From Tolypocladium sp. Sup5 PDA-1 (taxonomy: Eukaryota > Ascomycota > Sordariomycetes > Hypocreales > Ophiocordycipitaceae): a stretch of DNA of 64,000 nucleotides. The notes below the pieces were generated by a model. That model searched no databases and was not told the origin of the DNA. It saw nothing but the letters and a program-made list of their open reading frames with translations. The stretch spans positions 248,001 to 312,000 of the forward strand of contig JPHH03000040.1 of the NCBI GenBank assembly GCA_000750105.3. Direction: 5' to 3'. Position numbers and translations under genes: made by a program. Every line of letters starts with the position of its first letter. The first letter of the stretch is position 1. Positions 11,635-23,313 of this stretch are shown here, in pieces.

Positions 11635-12245
11635 GGTGGCTCCGTCGGCCGTTTACATTTTCTAGCTTTTCCTTCTTTTACTTCTCACGGATCCAACGAC
11701 AGCGTTGTTTCGATACTGGATTATGTGACACCGCCCGAGTCGGGCAGCGATGGAGCAATGCCCGAGACGACGATTGCTATGCGCAATATTGACGAGCGTG
11801 TTCGACTATATTTTGTTTGGTCCTTTTTATACCTTTCGAGATGGCCGTTGTCCAGCTTTTGGTGTGTTAGTTTGGCAGCGACAGGTCTGGCGTTTCTCGG
11901 TTTCTTCTATACCAGGCTTTTGGGGGGACACACTTCATTATTCTTGGTCCTCTTCTTCCAATTCTATCTTCTTCTTTTTGCTCCTATCCTTCATGGCGGG
12001 CTGGAAAAGACATGTCAAGCGGATACCATACCAAGGGAAGGGACTCGGCGTCTGGGGGAGACTTTTGTGATGGGTTGATGGGTATGACTGAACAGGTGCT
12101 GTTGCCAGCGCAGCTTTGTCTCTGATCATGCGTAGCTACGACGACAACGATTGACGACGACGAAAATAAAACAGTAGTTACATGGCCGGTGTTCTTTATG
12201 TCAAGAGCATTTCATGGCCTCTTGCGTGTCGATTCTCCTTCGCGA
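11635..12245. other. convergent 3' spacer
   Basis: This is the shared downstream region of the transcription factor and the leftward palB gene. It contains T-rich and CT-rich tracts consistent with 3'UTRs. No gene was recognised. Confidence 0.5.
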
Positions 12246-15074
12246 CTACAGTGGCTCCCACGCGCCCACTTGAACAGGCGAGTCGCTGAGGATTTCCCCA
12301 TTAATGGCCCACGCCGTATGGTGCGTCCCTATGCATTCAATCAGGAGCCACATCCCCCTGCGCTGTATCCGATCCGGCTCCATGTCGAAGTCGGGGGTGC
12401 GAATCGCGGTGACGGGTTCCAGAAACTCGCCCTCCCCGGAGACTGCAATGGTGACCAGCCCTGGGCCCCAGCCCTCAACGACGGAGACCCGTATCATGAG
12501 GGACGAAGCTTGCCGACCTCCGTCCTCCGCTCCGGGTGGCAGAACGCTGCGAACTGCGATGCTGGCCCGCGTTAGCCACGATACATTCAGGGGTACCCGT
12601 CTCCTCTCCTCTCCCTCGGGTAGGCGGAACGCCGTTAGCGGCGTCCGAAGCCTGCCTGCAGCATCGGCCTGGATGGGATCCAGCGTGACGGGTGCCATGG
12701 ATGCCACTCGTACGGCAAAGACGGCCATCTGACCGGCCTCGAATGTGGAGCAGACCATGGTATAAACTCCGGGCTCCAGCATGGGCACGTCCGCCACGGC
12801 GCAACCGCGACGGTACTCGCCTGACGAGGAGACCAAGTCCTTGACTCTCACCATTGTCGCCCGTTCTCCCCGCGCCCAGACGAGGTCGACGTGAACATGC
12901 ACGTCACGGTTATCAGTGGACAGGAGAATGGACACGGGGCTCGCCTTGCCAATCGATAGCCTGTACTGCGGATTCTGGAAGTAGGCTGTGCAAGACGAGT
13001 TGCCACCAGCAGTACGTCGGCTCCAAGACCCCAACTCCTCGTTGAAAAATGACATCTTCTCTTCCGCCTCGTGTACCTCGAGCGGTGCGTGCGAGAAGAG
13101 TGACATGGTGAAGGTGTAGCTGGACAGGGGAAATTCATGTTGGTCGACGACAATGGTGTACTGCTTCCCGGGACTAGATCCGAGCCGCGCGAGCGTTTGC
13201 GGCGAATCGACATAGGGTCCTCGGTAGGTCGCTTCGTCGCTGACTTGGACCCTCTTCCCTTGGTTGTCGAAGACTAGGATGCTCATGAAGCCGAGCTGCC
13301 GCGCTACTGCGGCCATCGAGCCCCGTCGATTGCGGGCAATGTCCAGCTCGGCGTCCACAAAGTGCCGGCTCACCAGAACCCAGACCGAGCCCCCCTTTGG
13401 GGATGAGAGCGTGAACTGTGGGTTTCGCACCAGGGACGCCTCGAGATATTTAGGAGGCATCACCCAGGTGAAGTGGCGATCCTGGCGGTGAGAAAACAAG
13501 CCAGGATTCCAGTTGAGATACATGGATTCAAAGTGCTGAGCTACGTCTTCGAGGGCCATCCACGTGGTACTAGAAGGTACGATGTCAGGATGCTGTTCCT
13601 CTGACGAGGCCAGAAGGTATGTGACTTACTTGTCGCCCTCGGACTCTTGGGGCCCAGCCCGTCCTATCCCCGCCATCACGGGGCCATCGCACCAAGGGTT
13701 CTTGATGAGCAAGTTGCGGGCACTGCCGTCGGTGGCCGAAGCAAGGTTCTCGACTGCGTAGTCATGTTCCCCGATGAGGCCCATGAGCTGTTCTTCTTCC
13801 GCAGAAATCCGACCGGTGCCCAGAGTCAAGACGACATCATGCGACTCGTGAGCTCCCTTGATCCTCGCCCACGTCTCATCAATGTCAAAATCTTCCCTTT
13901 ATTCGAACTTAGCAACAGCATCCTCCAGGGAAGCAAAGCATCGCGGAAAAGGGGCAATACCGGTGGAGAAAGAGCTGCTCAGGGATCCAACCCGTCAGCA
14001 CCCATAGGTCAGTCCCGGAGTTGCTCCCAGGAAAGTCGTAGCCGCCCCTGACTTTGAGGTAAGCCTTCTCGAGAAGGGCAGGCCAGAGTAGATGAGGGTT
14101 TCGCCGGTCGACGACGAAAAGGGCGCGGTCTGTGCGGGAGGCAGGGAGTCTGTCGTCGACCACGACACGTCGAGAACAGCCATTGAAGTTCATACGTAAC
14201 ACGTACTTGCCCGAAGCGGAGAGCCTCGGCCGTCGTTTGGCATGATCGAAGGGGAACATGATGGACGAAAGGACCTAAAGCCGTTGCGATCAGGAACTGT
14301 CTCGTGTGGGCATAAGCGTGGTGGGACTCGACATGGAACATACCGCGTGTCTCCCTACCAGGACTTGGACAGCCGCAGAGAGACTGGCGACAACGGAGCA
14401 GTCGGTGGTGATGTCCTGGACAAGATCACAGCGATCCGTGATCTGCATCATGGCGTCCTCGTCGTTGGACTTTTCGCGGCCATTTTCGAGGCGGAACAGG
14501 TCCGCCGGCCTCGTCCAGGCGGCAAAGTTCTCGGCCTGGGTGGTTGAGAGGGTAAAGACGGCGTCATCTCTTGAGTCGGCTGGTGTGAGCAAGAGCTGAG
14601 GGAACGGGAACGGGAAGAGCCTGAGACTCACGTAAAGAGGCCTACACCAGGCTGTAGGTCAAATTCGTCGTCGAGGGGATCCGCCTCCCACGGCGGAAAG
14701 TCGTTGCCGTGAAGGCGGGAGGCACGCCTCAGGATTTCGGGCTGAGCGGATGAGGATGGCGTCGCCTGCTGGGCCTTGAGCTTCTCGGCATGGAGAATGA
14801 GCTCCTGGCACCTCCGCCGCAGGCGGCGGGCTTCAGCCTTGCTGGGAGCCTCCCCGGCTGCGGCCATGTAGAACTCGGCCGCTCGGATGGCGTGGGTGAG
14901 GGCATCTCTGGGGTCGCCGCGCGAGCGAGCGAGCAGAGCCTCGGCGGCCTGGAGACGATGGCGCTTGTTAGCCACTGGGCGTGTCTTATCTTGTCTGCGT
15001 GCTTGCTGTGCATGGCAGCAGGCTGGGGAGCTGTCTGGAGGTCGGGACTGGCTCACCTGTGCCCTCCTCTCCAT
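12246..15074 (-). CDS. palB: calpain-like cysteine protease PalB/Rim13
   Basis: PalB is the signalling protease of the fungal alkaline-pH pathway; it acts with ESCRT-III on endosomes and is held responsible for processing the PacC/Rim101 factor. Exons are 15074-15057, 14948-14632, 14569-14344, 14274-13961, 13896-13630 and 13569-12246, giving 821 residues, close to the family norm. Domains in order: a Leu/Ala-rich N-terminal MIT helix region; a calpain protease core whose catalytic Cys sits in ITTDCSVVASL, His in GEHDYAVENL and Asn in KNPWCDG; and a long C-terminal region of calpain domain III-like beta folds. All three catalytic residues are present, so the enzyme should be active. The first coding exon is only 18 bp. 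The exon 3 acceptor (CAAG) is the weakest join. Confidence 0.92.
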
Positions 15075-16272
15075 CGTGTACTCGGCAAGAGTAGCACAGG
15101 GTTCGTCAATATATCATGGCGTCAGCGGAGACGATCCGCCGCGTCCCGCGTTGGGCATCTGGTGTCGCGAGCAGGCGCCCAGTGAGTATGTTGCACCGGC
15201 GTATCTCGCCAACGGCACGGCCATGGGATCTCTGTTGAGTGTTGATTGTCGACAGCGGCAGTGGCCATGGCCGGAAGGGAAGCCGGGCCGGGCGGGGCGG
15301 GATGGCGGGGCTCTTGGCGCCGCGTTCACGACTCCAAGTCTCCCCTGAATTGACATTCATTGACAGTCATTGACCTTGCTTCTCGAGTGCCAAGTTCAGT
15401 TCACCATTCGTCAAGCCCCTCTGCTGCCAGGAGGGATGCGTCCATCATCCGGTCCGGGTTTCAATACATAGATATTGGGTGATCTGTTCAAGGGAGGTAG
15501 GTAGACGCCGCAATTAAGCACGGCTGATTGAGTATGTACATAGCACCCTGTGCCTTGCTCACTGTATCGGGGCAGAGCCCCCATGTCTGTCCGATCTGGC
15601 GTCAGAGAACTTAGGTAGCGGCAGCACGCAAATACCTGTGTACCTACGTAGGTAAGGTGGGCTGGTTCCATGTGAGGCGCCGGTGCCTGTCAACTGTCAA
15701 TTGCAATTGCAAGGTCCGACGACAATTGTACATTCACACGAATCCCTACGCCATAGATAAGATAAGGCGGCGCCAGTGGACCCCAGCCGAGGTCCACGAC
15801 CCCACGTCCACTGACAGTCGCTGGCCACAGATCCCGTCCACTAAACCCATTAGCTCCCCGCCGGCAGTGGTGGCACAAGCGCTGTATGTTTTGCTCGCTG
15901 CCACTGACACAGGGAGTGGAGGCAGCCGCACCCGCAGGACCGAGGTCCAGCGGAACCGCCGACCGGCTCTCCGGGCCTTCGGACATGAGAAGCAGCTGCG
16001 AATGATATCACGCGCGGCACCGCTGCTGGCACCGCTGCTGGCATCGCGACATCTCCCGGCTCCAGCATCTGCCACCCTCCTCCACTCGTTCGCCGCATTA
16101 TTCCTATTATTAACGTGGTTGGCGGGCCCGATTTCCTTCTGCTTTACCTTTCTTTGCCTTTGCCCCTTCGTCGACGGTCATCCCATCCCCCCTTCGCTCC
16201 CCTAGGCTACCGACTAGCTTCACCGAGGGATCCTGACAGAGGCACTGCCGTTGATCCATCGCTATCCTCATC
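15075..16272. other. divergent intergenic region
   Basis: 1.2 kb between palB and the carrier gene, expected to contain both promoters. Short open frames overlap on both strands with no recognisable product. A pyrimidine-rich stretch from about 16060 to 16270 looks like the carrier leader. Confidence 0.5.
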
Positions 16273-17525
16273 ATGGGGGCACAGTCCAAGCCTGACATCT
16301 CCCCCTTGGGTCGCGCTGCGGCCGGCGCTACCGGAGCCGTTTTGGCCAACGCGCTCGTCTATCCGCTCGACATGTGAGTTGGCGTCCTGTCGTCTCTCTG
16401 CCCGCGCTCTCCCAAGCTGACGAACCTCTCTCTGCAGCGTCAAGACACGCCTACAAGTGCAAGTCCGGAGCAACGACTCGACAAAGATGCCGGGGCCGGA
16501 CGATGTGCCGCACTACGCCTCGACATGGGACGCCATTACACGGATCGTGGCCGACGACGGCTTGAAGGGTCTCTACGCGGGCATGAACGGGTCGCTTCTC
16601 GGCGTCGCTTCCACCAACTTTGCATACTTTTACTGGTACACCGTCGCGAGGACGCTCTATGTCAAGTCGGCCAAGTCGGCTGCTCCTCCGCCCTCCATGG
16701 CCGTGGAGCTCGCCCTCGGCGCCGTCGCAGGCGCCCTAGCCCAGCTCTTTACCATTCCCGTCGCCGTCGTCACGACCCGACAACAGACGGCCAAGGGCGA
16801 TGAGCGCAAGGGCCTTCTGGCCACCGCTCGCGAGGTTGTCGAGGGACCCGACGGCGTGTCGGGCCTGTGGAGGGGCCTCAAGGCCAGTCTGGTCCTCGTC
16901 GTCAACCCTGCCATCACCTACGGCGCCTACGAGCGACTGAGGACCATGTTTTTTCCGTGACAAGATGAATCTGAGGCCTTGGGAGGCCTTCCGTGAGCCG
17001 CCCCCCCCCCCCCCCTTCTTTCCCCCTCTCCTCGCCCACACACGCCGACATCTCTAACATTGCTTCGCACGCAGTCTTGGGGGCAACGTCCAAAGCCCTG
17101 GCCACGATTGCCACCCAGCCGCTCATTGTCGCCAAGGTCGGCTTACAGTCAAGGCCACCTCCCTCCAGAACTGGAAAGCCGTTCAAGAGCTTTGGCGAGG
17201 TGATGAGGTTCATCGTGGAGCACGAGGGCCCCCTTGCCTTGTTCAAGGGCATTGCGCCCCAGATCTTCAAGGGCTTCCTGGTTCAGGGCATCCTCATGAT
17301 GACCAAGGAGAGGTGCGTAACTTGCCCGCGTCTTGTCTATTCTCAGTCCCCGATGAGGGCACCGCCCACTGACCGTGACACAGAGTCGAGCTCCTCTTCA
17401 TTCTCTTGGTGCGGTACTTGAAGTCGGTCAGGGCAGCACAGCTACGAAAAGCGGCCGGCATCGCCTCAACTGCAGCCCAACAAGGCGTCCTCAACGGCAT
17501 GGTGAAGCCTTTGATAAAATCTTGA
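16273..17525 (+). pseudogene. peroxisomal adenine nucleotide carrier, frameshifted
   Basis: This mitochondrial-carrier-family protein resembles peroxisomal ATP/AMP antiporters (PMP47/ANT1 type). Exons are 16273-16373, 16438-16992, 17075-17312 and 17384-17525. Carrier signatures are visible: PLDIVKTRLQ across intron 1, a degenerate second repeat (IPVAVVTTRQQ), and QPLIVAKVGLQS in the third. The frame breaks in exon 2. A run of six T at 16949-16954 leads into TGA at 16958-16960, whereas dropping one T restores a conserved RDKMNLRPWEAF block that joins in phase to exon 3. It is therefore either a one-base insertion inactivating the gene or a homopolymer sequencing error. The next intron (16993-17074) holds a 15-C run just after the donor. 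Typed as pseudogene only because of that break. Confidence 0.75.
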
Positions 17526-18031
17526 TTGCCATTTGGCCGGCCTTGTATACGGTGAAAGCGCGTGGGTGGCTCGTTTTGTGCTTGGGAGTTGTGCTGGTCC
17601 GTGGCAGCTGTACCTTTTGTTTTTCTCGCCCCATTTCTGGGATATTTTGAAGTGGCAGTCACTTGGCCTAGGCATGCATCACGATGGCTATAGAAACGAT
17701 AGACGATTGGAACATTGACGTTCGGCTCTGTAGACATAATGTTGCGCTGGAACATAAATCCAATGCCATTCTGCCGCACTGGTGTACTATGTCTATGAAG
17801 TACGAAGTACGGAGTATCCGTAGAAAGTGCGCCGCCCAAATAAATGATGGATCACACGGTTGGTCCGACGGAAGCTTACGTAACGCCATAGGAACCGCAC
17901 CTTATGTCAGCAATGGGTCCACTAGGCCGTCGCCTAGGGCTTTGGTGGCTGCGGCGCACACATTTTTGACACCCTTCGGAACCATCGCGAGAATCTCTCT
18001 GTGACAGCAGAAATCTCAGACAGCAGCAGCC
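17526..18031. other. intergenic region
   Basis: About 0.5 kb between the carrier and RPL29. It carries one copy of the dispersed GTACGAAGTAC/TACGGAGTA motif at 17800-17823. The right part should be the ribosomal protein promoter. No gene was recognised. Confidence 0.5.
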
Positions 18032-18405
18032 ATGGCCAGTGAGTGCTGTCAAAAATGCATCTCGCGGCCATTTGAGAGAGGGTGCTAACGATTGATGCGA
18101 CAGAGTCCAAGAACTCGTCTCAGCACAACCAGTGGCGCAAGGCGCACCGCAACGGGTCAGTTCGCAGACCGCACGCACCGAAGACCGAATCCGCTCACAC
18201 ATCCGCAGCATCAAGAAGCCCAAGACGATGAGATACCCCTCGCTGAAGGGTACCGACCCCAAGTTCCGCCGAAACCACAGACATGCTCTCCACGGCACCG
18301 CCAAGGCTCTGGTACGACGAGACGAATCTACCCCTACCGAACGAGGATATTGACTAACACATGCAACAGAAGGAGGCCAAGGAGGGTAAGCGGGAGACGG
18401 TTTAA
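18032..18405 (+). CDS. RPL29: 60S ribosomal protein L29 (eL29)
   Basis: This is a small, very basic protein of the large cytosolic ribosomal subunit. Four exons make 65 residues: 18032-18038, 18104-18155, 18209-18311 and 18370-18405. The first coding exon is only 7 bp (ATG GCC A). The predicted product begins MAKSKNSSQHNQW, continues with KAHRNGIKKPK, then YPSLKGTDPKFRRNHRHA and ends KEGKRETV, a near-exact match in layout to fungal eL29. The Trp after HNQ replaces a residue that is usually Asn or Ala as I recall. Introns have GCTAAC or CTAACAC branch sites. High intron density in a tiny gene is common in fungal ribosomal protein genes. The unspliced open frames do not reveal the gene, so it is easily missed. 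Confidence 0.93.
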
Positions 18406-19919
18406 GGGATCTCTGCGCCGGGAAAAGGATGATGGAGGTTGACTGAGGCCCTGGGCCGGTCCAAGTGATCTGGCAGGGCTGGCATCGAGAGACGAGAGGG
18501 AAATGCCATTACGATTGCAGTCCACGGCGAGGGACAAAGTCGATAATACAACCACCGAGATTCTCGACCAATATTTGTTGCGACCGTCATATCGAGACGA
18601 ACGCGTTATCGTGCCCGCCGAAATTGACGATTTATACAAGTCGAACCTTGCATGGGGTGATTTGAGGATGATGCCTCTGACTGTGTTGACCGTCAATAAT
18701 CACAAGCTTTACACAGCGCACAAGCTCCACGGCGTCCCATTCTGTCATCTTTGTCGCGTGTCAGTCAGGTTCACCTCTTGCCTGCATACTTCGTGAGTTC
18801 CGCAACCACGACCGTTAATTTCTACGGTTTTAGATGGCCTCCATGGTACTTTGTAAATTCGGCCAAGATATCGGTTGAAATTTGGCACTACATCCGTAGT
18901 TAGTGGTTTCCGAACGGTGTTTCATCTGTGGTTCTTTGACAGCCTACGGTGCGACAGCTGCAGGGTTGTACGATATCCGAAGTACGGAGTACTTTGCACG
19001 GAATTTCAACGGATACGGAGTACAGTGGGACGATTGGTGGACAGGGAGGCCAGTTTCGGGCTGTCGCTGATGAGGCTGTGCGCAGGGGTTGGGGAATGCA
19101 ACCCGGCCATGCCCGTTGTGTCGTGATTAAGTAAAGAATAGCAGCCCAGAGTGGGCAAAAGTCGAGGCAAGGACGAAGCCGAGCCGTGCAAGCACAAGCA
19201 GGAAGCAAGACAGGCGATACGTCTGCCTGACCTGCGTCAGCCAGTGGAGGTATTCGCTCCTCCCACCTTACAGGCGGGAGTGCATACGTGAATCATCTCA
19301 CCGAAACCCTCCTTATGTAAGGCTGCGACTGGGCGGATCCCTACCCTCTATGTACATATGTCTGGGTACCCAGGTACCCGCCTGCAGTGCCACGGCATAA
19401 CCGCAAACCCACCTCAACTATTTGAGAGGCTCGTGTGCTGGCGCAGGCACCTCGACTCGTGTCTGACCCGGCTCAGCATCGCTATAACAGGACTTCTGGT
19501 CCGCATCTTCAGCGGCGGAATCCATCAACGCTCTTGTTGCCTGCCTGGACGCAGACATCGTACTTTCGTTGTCGGACTGTGGCTTTTGTTTTCGCGGTGA
19601 GTAAACTCCCTCCTGCAGCGTGCCAACTCCCGCCAGCTGCAGTCACTGAACGGCTCCATGGCCATATGCAGACCCCAGAGAGAGGGTGCTTCGATTCGTG
19701 TGCTGACGCATCCCCAGCTTCGTCCTTGTTTCCTCCGGCAGAACATGCGATAGCCCGCTGCCCTTCTTGTCGAAAACTCCTTTGAGGTCAGCAGGTCACT
19801 GCAGGAGTACAGACGAGTCTCGCCGATTCCCCGTATCGCCGCCACCCCTGCGTCAGAGTCTACCCTGGCGCTCCCGCCCGATCGTTTTTGTTCGCAAGAT
19901 TTGCTGTGCCCGTTGAATA
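18406..19919. other. intergenic region upstream of VTS1
   Basis: 1.5 kb with no recognised gene. Motif copies of the TACGGAGTA type occur at 18979-18993 and 19013-19024. Pyrimidine-rich sequence from about 19730 to 19910 is likely the VTS1 leader. Confidence 0.5.
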
Positions 19920-21909
19920 ATGCTCAACATGTCCGGAAACCACGTCATCGGAAACCGCAACAGCACCCCCGAGGCCAACAGCGCGTCGTCGTTGCGGCCG
20001 CCGTCCTCGAGGGCTGTTGGCGCTGGCAGCTCCCTGCGCGCTTCCGCTGACATGGCTGCCCTCACAGGCTCCTCCCCCTCGAGCCGTATCCGACCATCGT
20101 CAGACTTCTATGGTCAGTCGCAACAAGGCTATGGCCACGCGGGCCTGGAAAGTGATTCGCAAGACAAGATTGCCCAGCAGTGGATCGCGGATATCGACCA
20201 GTATGAGACGACGTTGGAGGAGATGGCCGCTGCTACTCTAGACCAGGACTTCAAGGACGAGCTCAGCGCCATTGAGCAATGGTTTCGCGTCCTGAGCGAG
20301 GCTGAGCGCACCGCGGCCCTGTATGCTCTCCTGCAACAGACCACCCAGGTGCAGATCCGATTTTTCATCCAAGTTCTCCAGCAAATGGGCAAGAATCACC
20401 CCATGTCGGGTGTGTTGTCGCCCGCGAATTTTGACAAAGGTCCGTTGCCGAGGCGCAGGGAGGCAGCATGTTTGCGTGCTGGGCGATGATACTGACCAAC
20501 CGACAGATCCCATGTCTAATCGCCTCAGCGATGCCATGAACAAGTTGAATGTGGACTCTGCCCGGAACTCTTACTCGCGCAACTCGGCCATGGCGTCAAC
20601 GAAGCGGCACTCGGGGCTCGATCCGTCAACCATCAACGCCATGTTCCCCGACGCTGCTGCGGCAATCGCTACGGAAAAGGCCAAGTTCACTCAGCAGACA
20701 GGTAACCCCCCTTCGTCGAACCGAAACAGCGCCGCCATCGACCCGCGAACGTCGATGGCCGCTCCCGGGATATCTGGCGCCCCAGAGTCTCGCGAAGCCG
20801 GTATTCCCAATGCAGCCTCACCGTGGGGATCCGGCAGCGGCGGTGACCCGGCCAACCCCAAGGCCTCTGCTTCCCAGACGCCAATGGGCCAGTTCGTGCA
20901 GCCTCCTCTCTCCGGAGGGCTCAGGTCCCCTAGGCCACAGATGGGTAACAACTCGGCCATTCAAAACACCACCCTGACGGCGCCTGACAAGAACCCCGCC
21001 GACCTGCCTCTCCTTTCTCCGTACAACGCCGGCAGCGGCAACTGGGCGTCCATGGTGAACACGCCCATGGCCCCGACCTTCAACACAGGCAACCCTAGCG
21101 GAACTCAAGCAGACATGGTCGCCAATGCGACGGCGATGAAACTGGCGGCGCTGTCCACGGTCAATAACCGCTTCGCGCTGGACGACGTACGCAAGTACCG
21201 TCGTGCCCGGTCCAACGACGCGCCAGGAAGTGGCCACAGCCAAATGTCGCCGCCTTCGCAGAGCATGAACCTTCCTGGCACGAGTGTAGTAATGATCAAC
21301 GAGCTTGGTCAAGTGCTAAGCCGCGAACAAGTCCTGGCAATGCAGGCACAGCAGGGCCTGGGGCTGGGTGGTCATAGGTCCCGCCCCAGCTCCCCAGGCA
21401 TTGCCATGCAAGCAGGAATGGGCCCGGTGCCACATTTCATATCGCCCCAGCACAACGGCTTCTTGAGCGCCTACGACGGCCCATCGGCGCTGTTGAACAG
21501 TGGCATGCCATCTGTCAACCTGGGTCAGCTCGGAATCGGGGGCCATGAGGGCTACCTCTCGGACCACTCTGACATGGTACGCGGGCGCTCGCCCAGGGGC
21601 CGCAGGGGCAGCTCCAAGCCGCCCGAAGACCCGACAGACCCGACTCTCCTTCAGGACATTCCCAGCTGGCTCCGCAGTCTTCGCCTGCATAAGTATACGG
21701 AGAATCTGAAGGATATGAAGTGGACCGACCTGGTTGAGCTGGACGACAAGGCGCTGGAGGACCGCGGAGTTAATGCTCTAGGTGCCCGCAGGAAGATGCT
21801 CAAGGTGTTTGAGCAGGTCAAAGGTATGCCTCAACTCCCCTAGCTTTCCGATGTGACCAGGGGTCTAACGGACACTGCAGATGCGAAAGCAGAGGGCAAG
21901 ATAGGATAA
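19920..21909 (+). CDS. VTS1: SAM-domain RNA-binding protein Vts1
   Basis: Vts1 is a Smaug-family post-transcriptional repressor. Its SAM domain binds RNA hairpins (Smaug recognition elements) and, in yeast, recruits the CCR4-NOT deadenylase to promote mRNA decay. Exons are 19920-20439, 20507-21823 and 21881-21909. The N-terminal half contains the conserved helical block ([18 protein letters not shown] through [19 protein letters not shown]). A long Ser/Pro/Asn-rich linker follows, and the SAM domain lies at the C-terminus: [18 protein letters not shown], then [32 protein letters not shown]. The last exon adds only nine residues and a stop. A second ATG at 19929 is an equally good start. Intron 1 splits the codon after FDK. 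Confidence 0.92.
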
Positions 21910-22534
21910 ATAAGGCTGCGCGAACTCTTGTGGTCCGTAAAAATCATACTTTGCAGAAATAGTCTCGTCCTCCGCAATATCCACACGATCTTCCAGGAGA
22001 TGGATGGCCGCTACGATACGTGGTGTCTGTAACTCGGCGAGATTGAACTGGTACATCCAAGTGTGGCGATTTTCGACTACCGGTGGTTGCCTGCTGATGC
22101 AAGTATTGCTTCCTAGTCATGGCTTCCCGGTCATCAGGCTGGGTTGTTGAGTAGTTGGTTGCCTTCACTCCCAAACTCACAGATTCCATTCAGCGCGTGT
22201 CCTCCCTATGGGTGCAGGTTCGCCCATCCCAGTATGAGTCGAATCGACACTCGTAGTTGCTGCCCACCGCAGTGGTTCGCCGTAAAAGGCATGTCGAGCC
22301 TCCTCTTCACGATAATCGAGTTGTAGACAGCGGGTCGTGGATCTCTCGGAACGCTCCCCATGCCATCAGTGCAAACTGAACCTGTGAAGAGTATCTACCC
22401 AGCGGATGACAGCACACATTCCGAATTTCCCAAAAGCTCTTAATTTCCCATCGCAAAAGCACCTGTTCGCTAGTATACTTTTTCAAGTCTTGTAAGCTCA
22501 AAAAGCAAACGAGAGATGGGTGTGCTCAAACAGC
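21910..22534. other. intergenic region left of the foldback element
   Basis: 3' flank of VTS1 and spacer. Short open frames are not recognisable. AT content rises towards 22500, and the foldback element begins near 22535. Confidence 0.45.
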
Positions 22535-23035
22535 GGGAGCCCATAGGCGTACGGGGACCCGTACGTTTAATCTATACGGGGACCCGTACGATCTTATATA
22601 AGCACCGGCGGCCACCACTGAAGTTAACAACTAAGCCACTGTAATTACACTATAACTTACCTACGTGCTGTTGCATCCGGCCGTGCTAACCTTGTAAGCG
22701 CCGGCGGCCACCACCAAATACGTGAATCTCGGCAAGGGCAGCGAGGGCAGCGAGGGCAGCAAGTCACAGTAGCAAGGGCAGTAGCGCCAGCAACGCCAGC
22801 AGCGCCAATAGAGCCAGCAGGTCGGGGCAGCAATGCCAGCAATGCCAGCAATGCCAGCAAGGCTAGCAAGGCCAGCAAGGCCAGCGAGGCAAGCAAGGTC
22901 AGCACGGCCGGATGCACCAGCAACAGCACGTACCTAAGTTACAGTGCAGTTACAGTGGCTTAGTTATTAGCTTCAGCGGTGGCCGCCAGCGCTTACATAA
23001 AATCGTACGGGGCCCCGTACGCCTATTGGGCTCCT
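22535..23035. mobile_element. foldback/MITE-like inverted-repeat element
   Basis: A 0.5-kb element is bounded by long imperfect inverted repeats. The left arm, about 22535-22690, pairs with the right arm, about 22903-23035. Matching blocks include GGAGCCCA(A)TAGGCG, GTACGGGG, GGCGGCCACC, AACTAAGCCACTGTAA, TACGTGCTGTTGC and GCATCCGGCCGTGCT. Each end carries an 18-bp palindrome: CGTACGGGGCCCCGTACG is perfect at 23004-23021; near copies lie at 22548-22565 and 22573-22590. The middle is a 9-bp minisatellite. There is no transposase, so it would be non-autonomous. Several arm differences are C/T or G/A transitions. Target-site duplications were not clear. Confidence 0.75.
22829..22900. repeat. 9-bp minisatellite (CCAGCAAKG units)
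   Basis: Roughly eight tandem 9-bp units of the CCAGCAATG/CCAGCAAGG type lie inside the foldback element, preceded by related GGGCAGCGA units from about 22736. On the minus strand they read as an (LLA)n open frame, which I treat as a by-product of the repeat. Confidence 0.75.
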
Positions 23036-23313
23036 GAACATCAGCCATGCAGCATCATGAACTAAGTTCAAAGTCAACTGCAGGTCACGAGCCGCAGGCC
23101 TCTACTCCAGCAGCTATCTGACTGTATTCGGAGAGCTTCCTGAGCTGCTGCTCGCAACGCATGCTACCTCGAGGCCTGTCCTCCCCGCGCCTGTAGCGGG
23201 CAAGCGAGTCATCTCTCACGCGCCACTGCCGCTGCCAGGACTTGAAAGCTACACGCACAGCCCAGCCCGCGTACGAAGTACTCAGCGCCCATCGGCTTCT
23301 CTGCTACTTTCGG

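Noticed and set aside
22736..22900. CRISPR-like regular repeats
   Set aside because: Units are contiguous 9-bp tandem repeats without spacers and the genome is fungal.
22657..22929. Leftward (LLA)-rich open frame
   Set aside because: It is generated by the 9-bp minisatellite of the foldback element and has no start context or domain.
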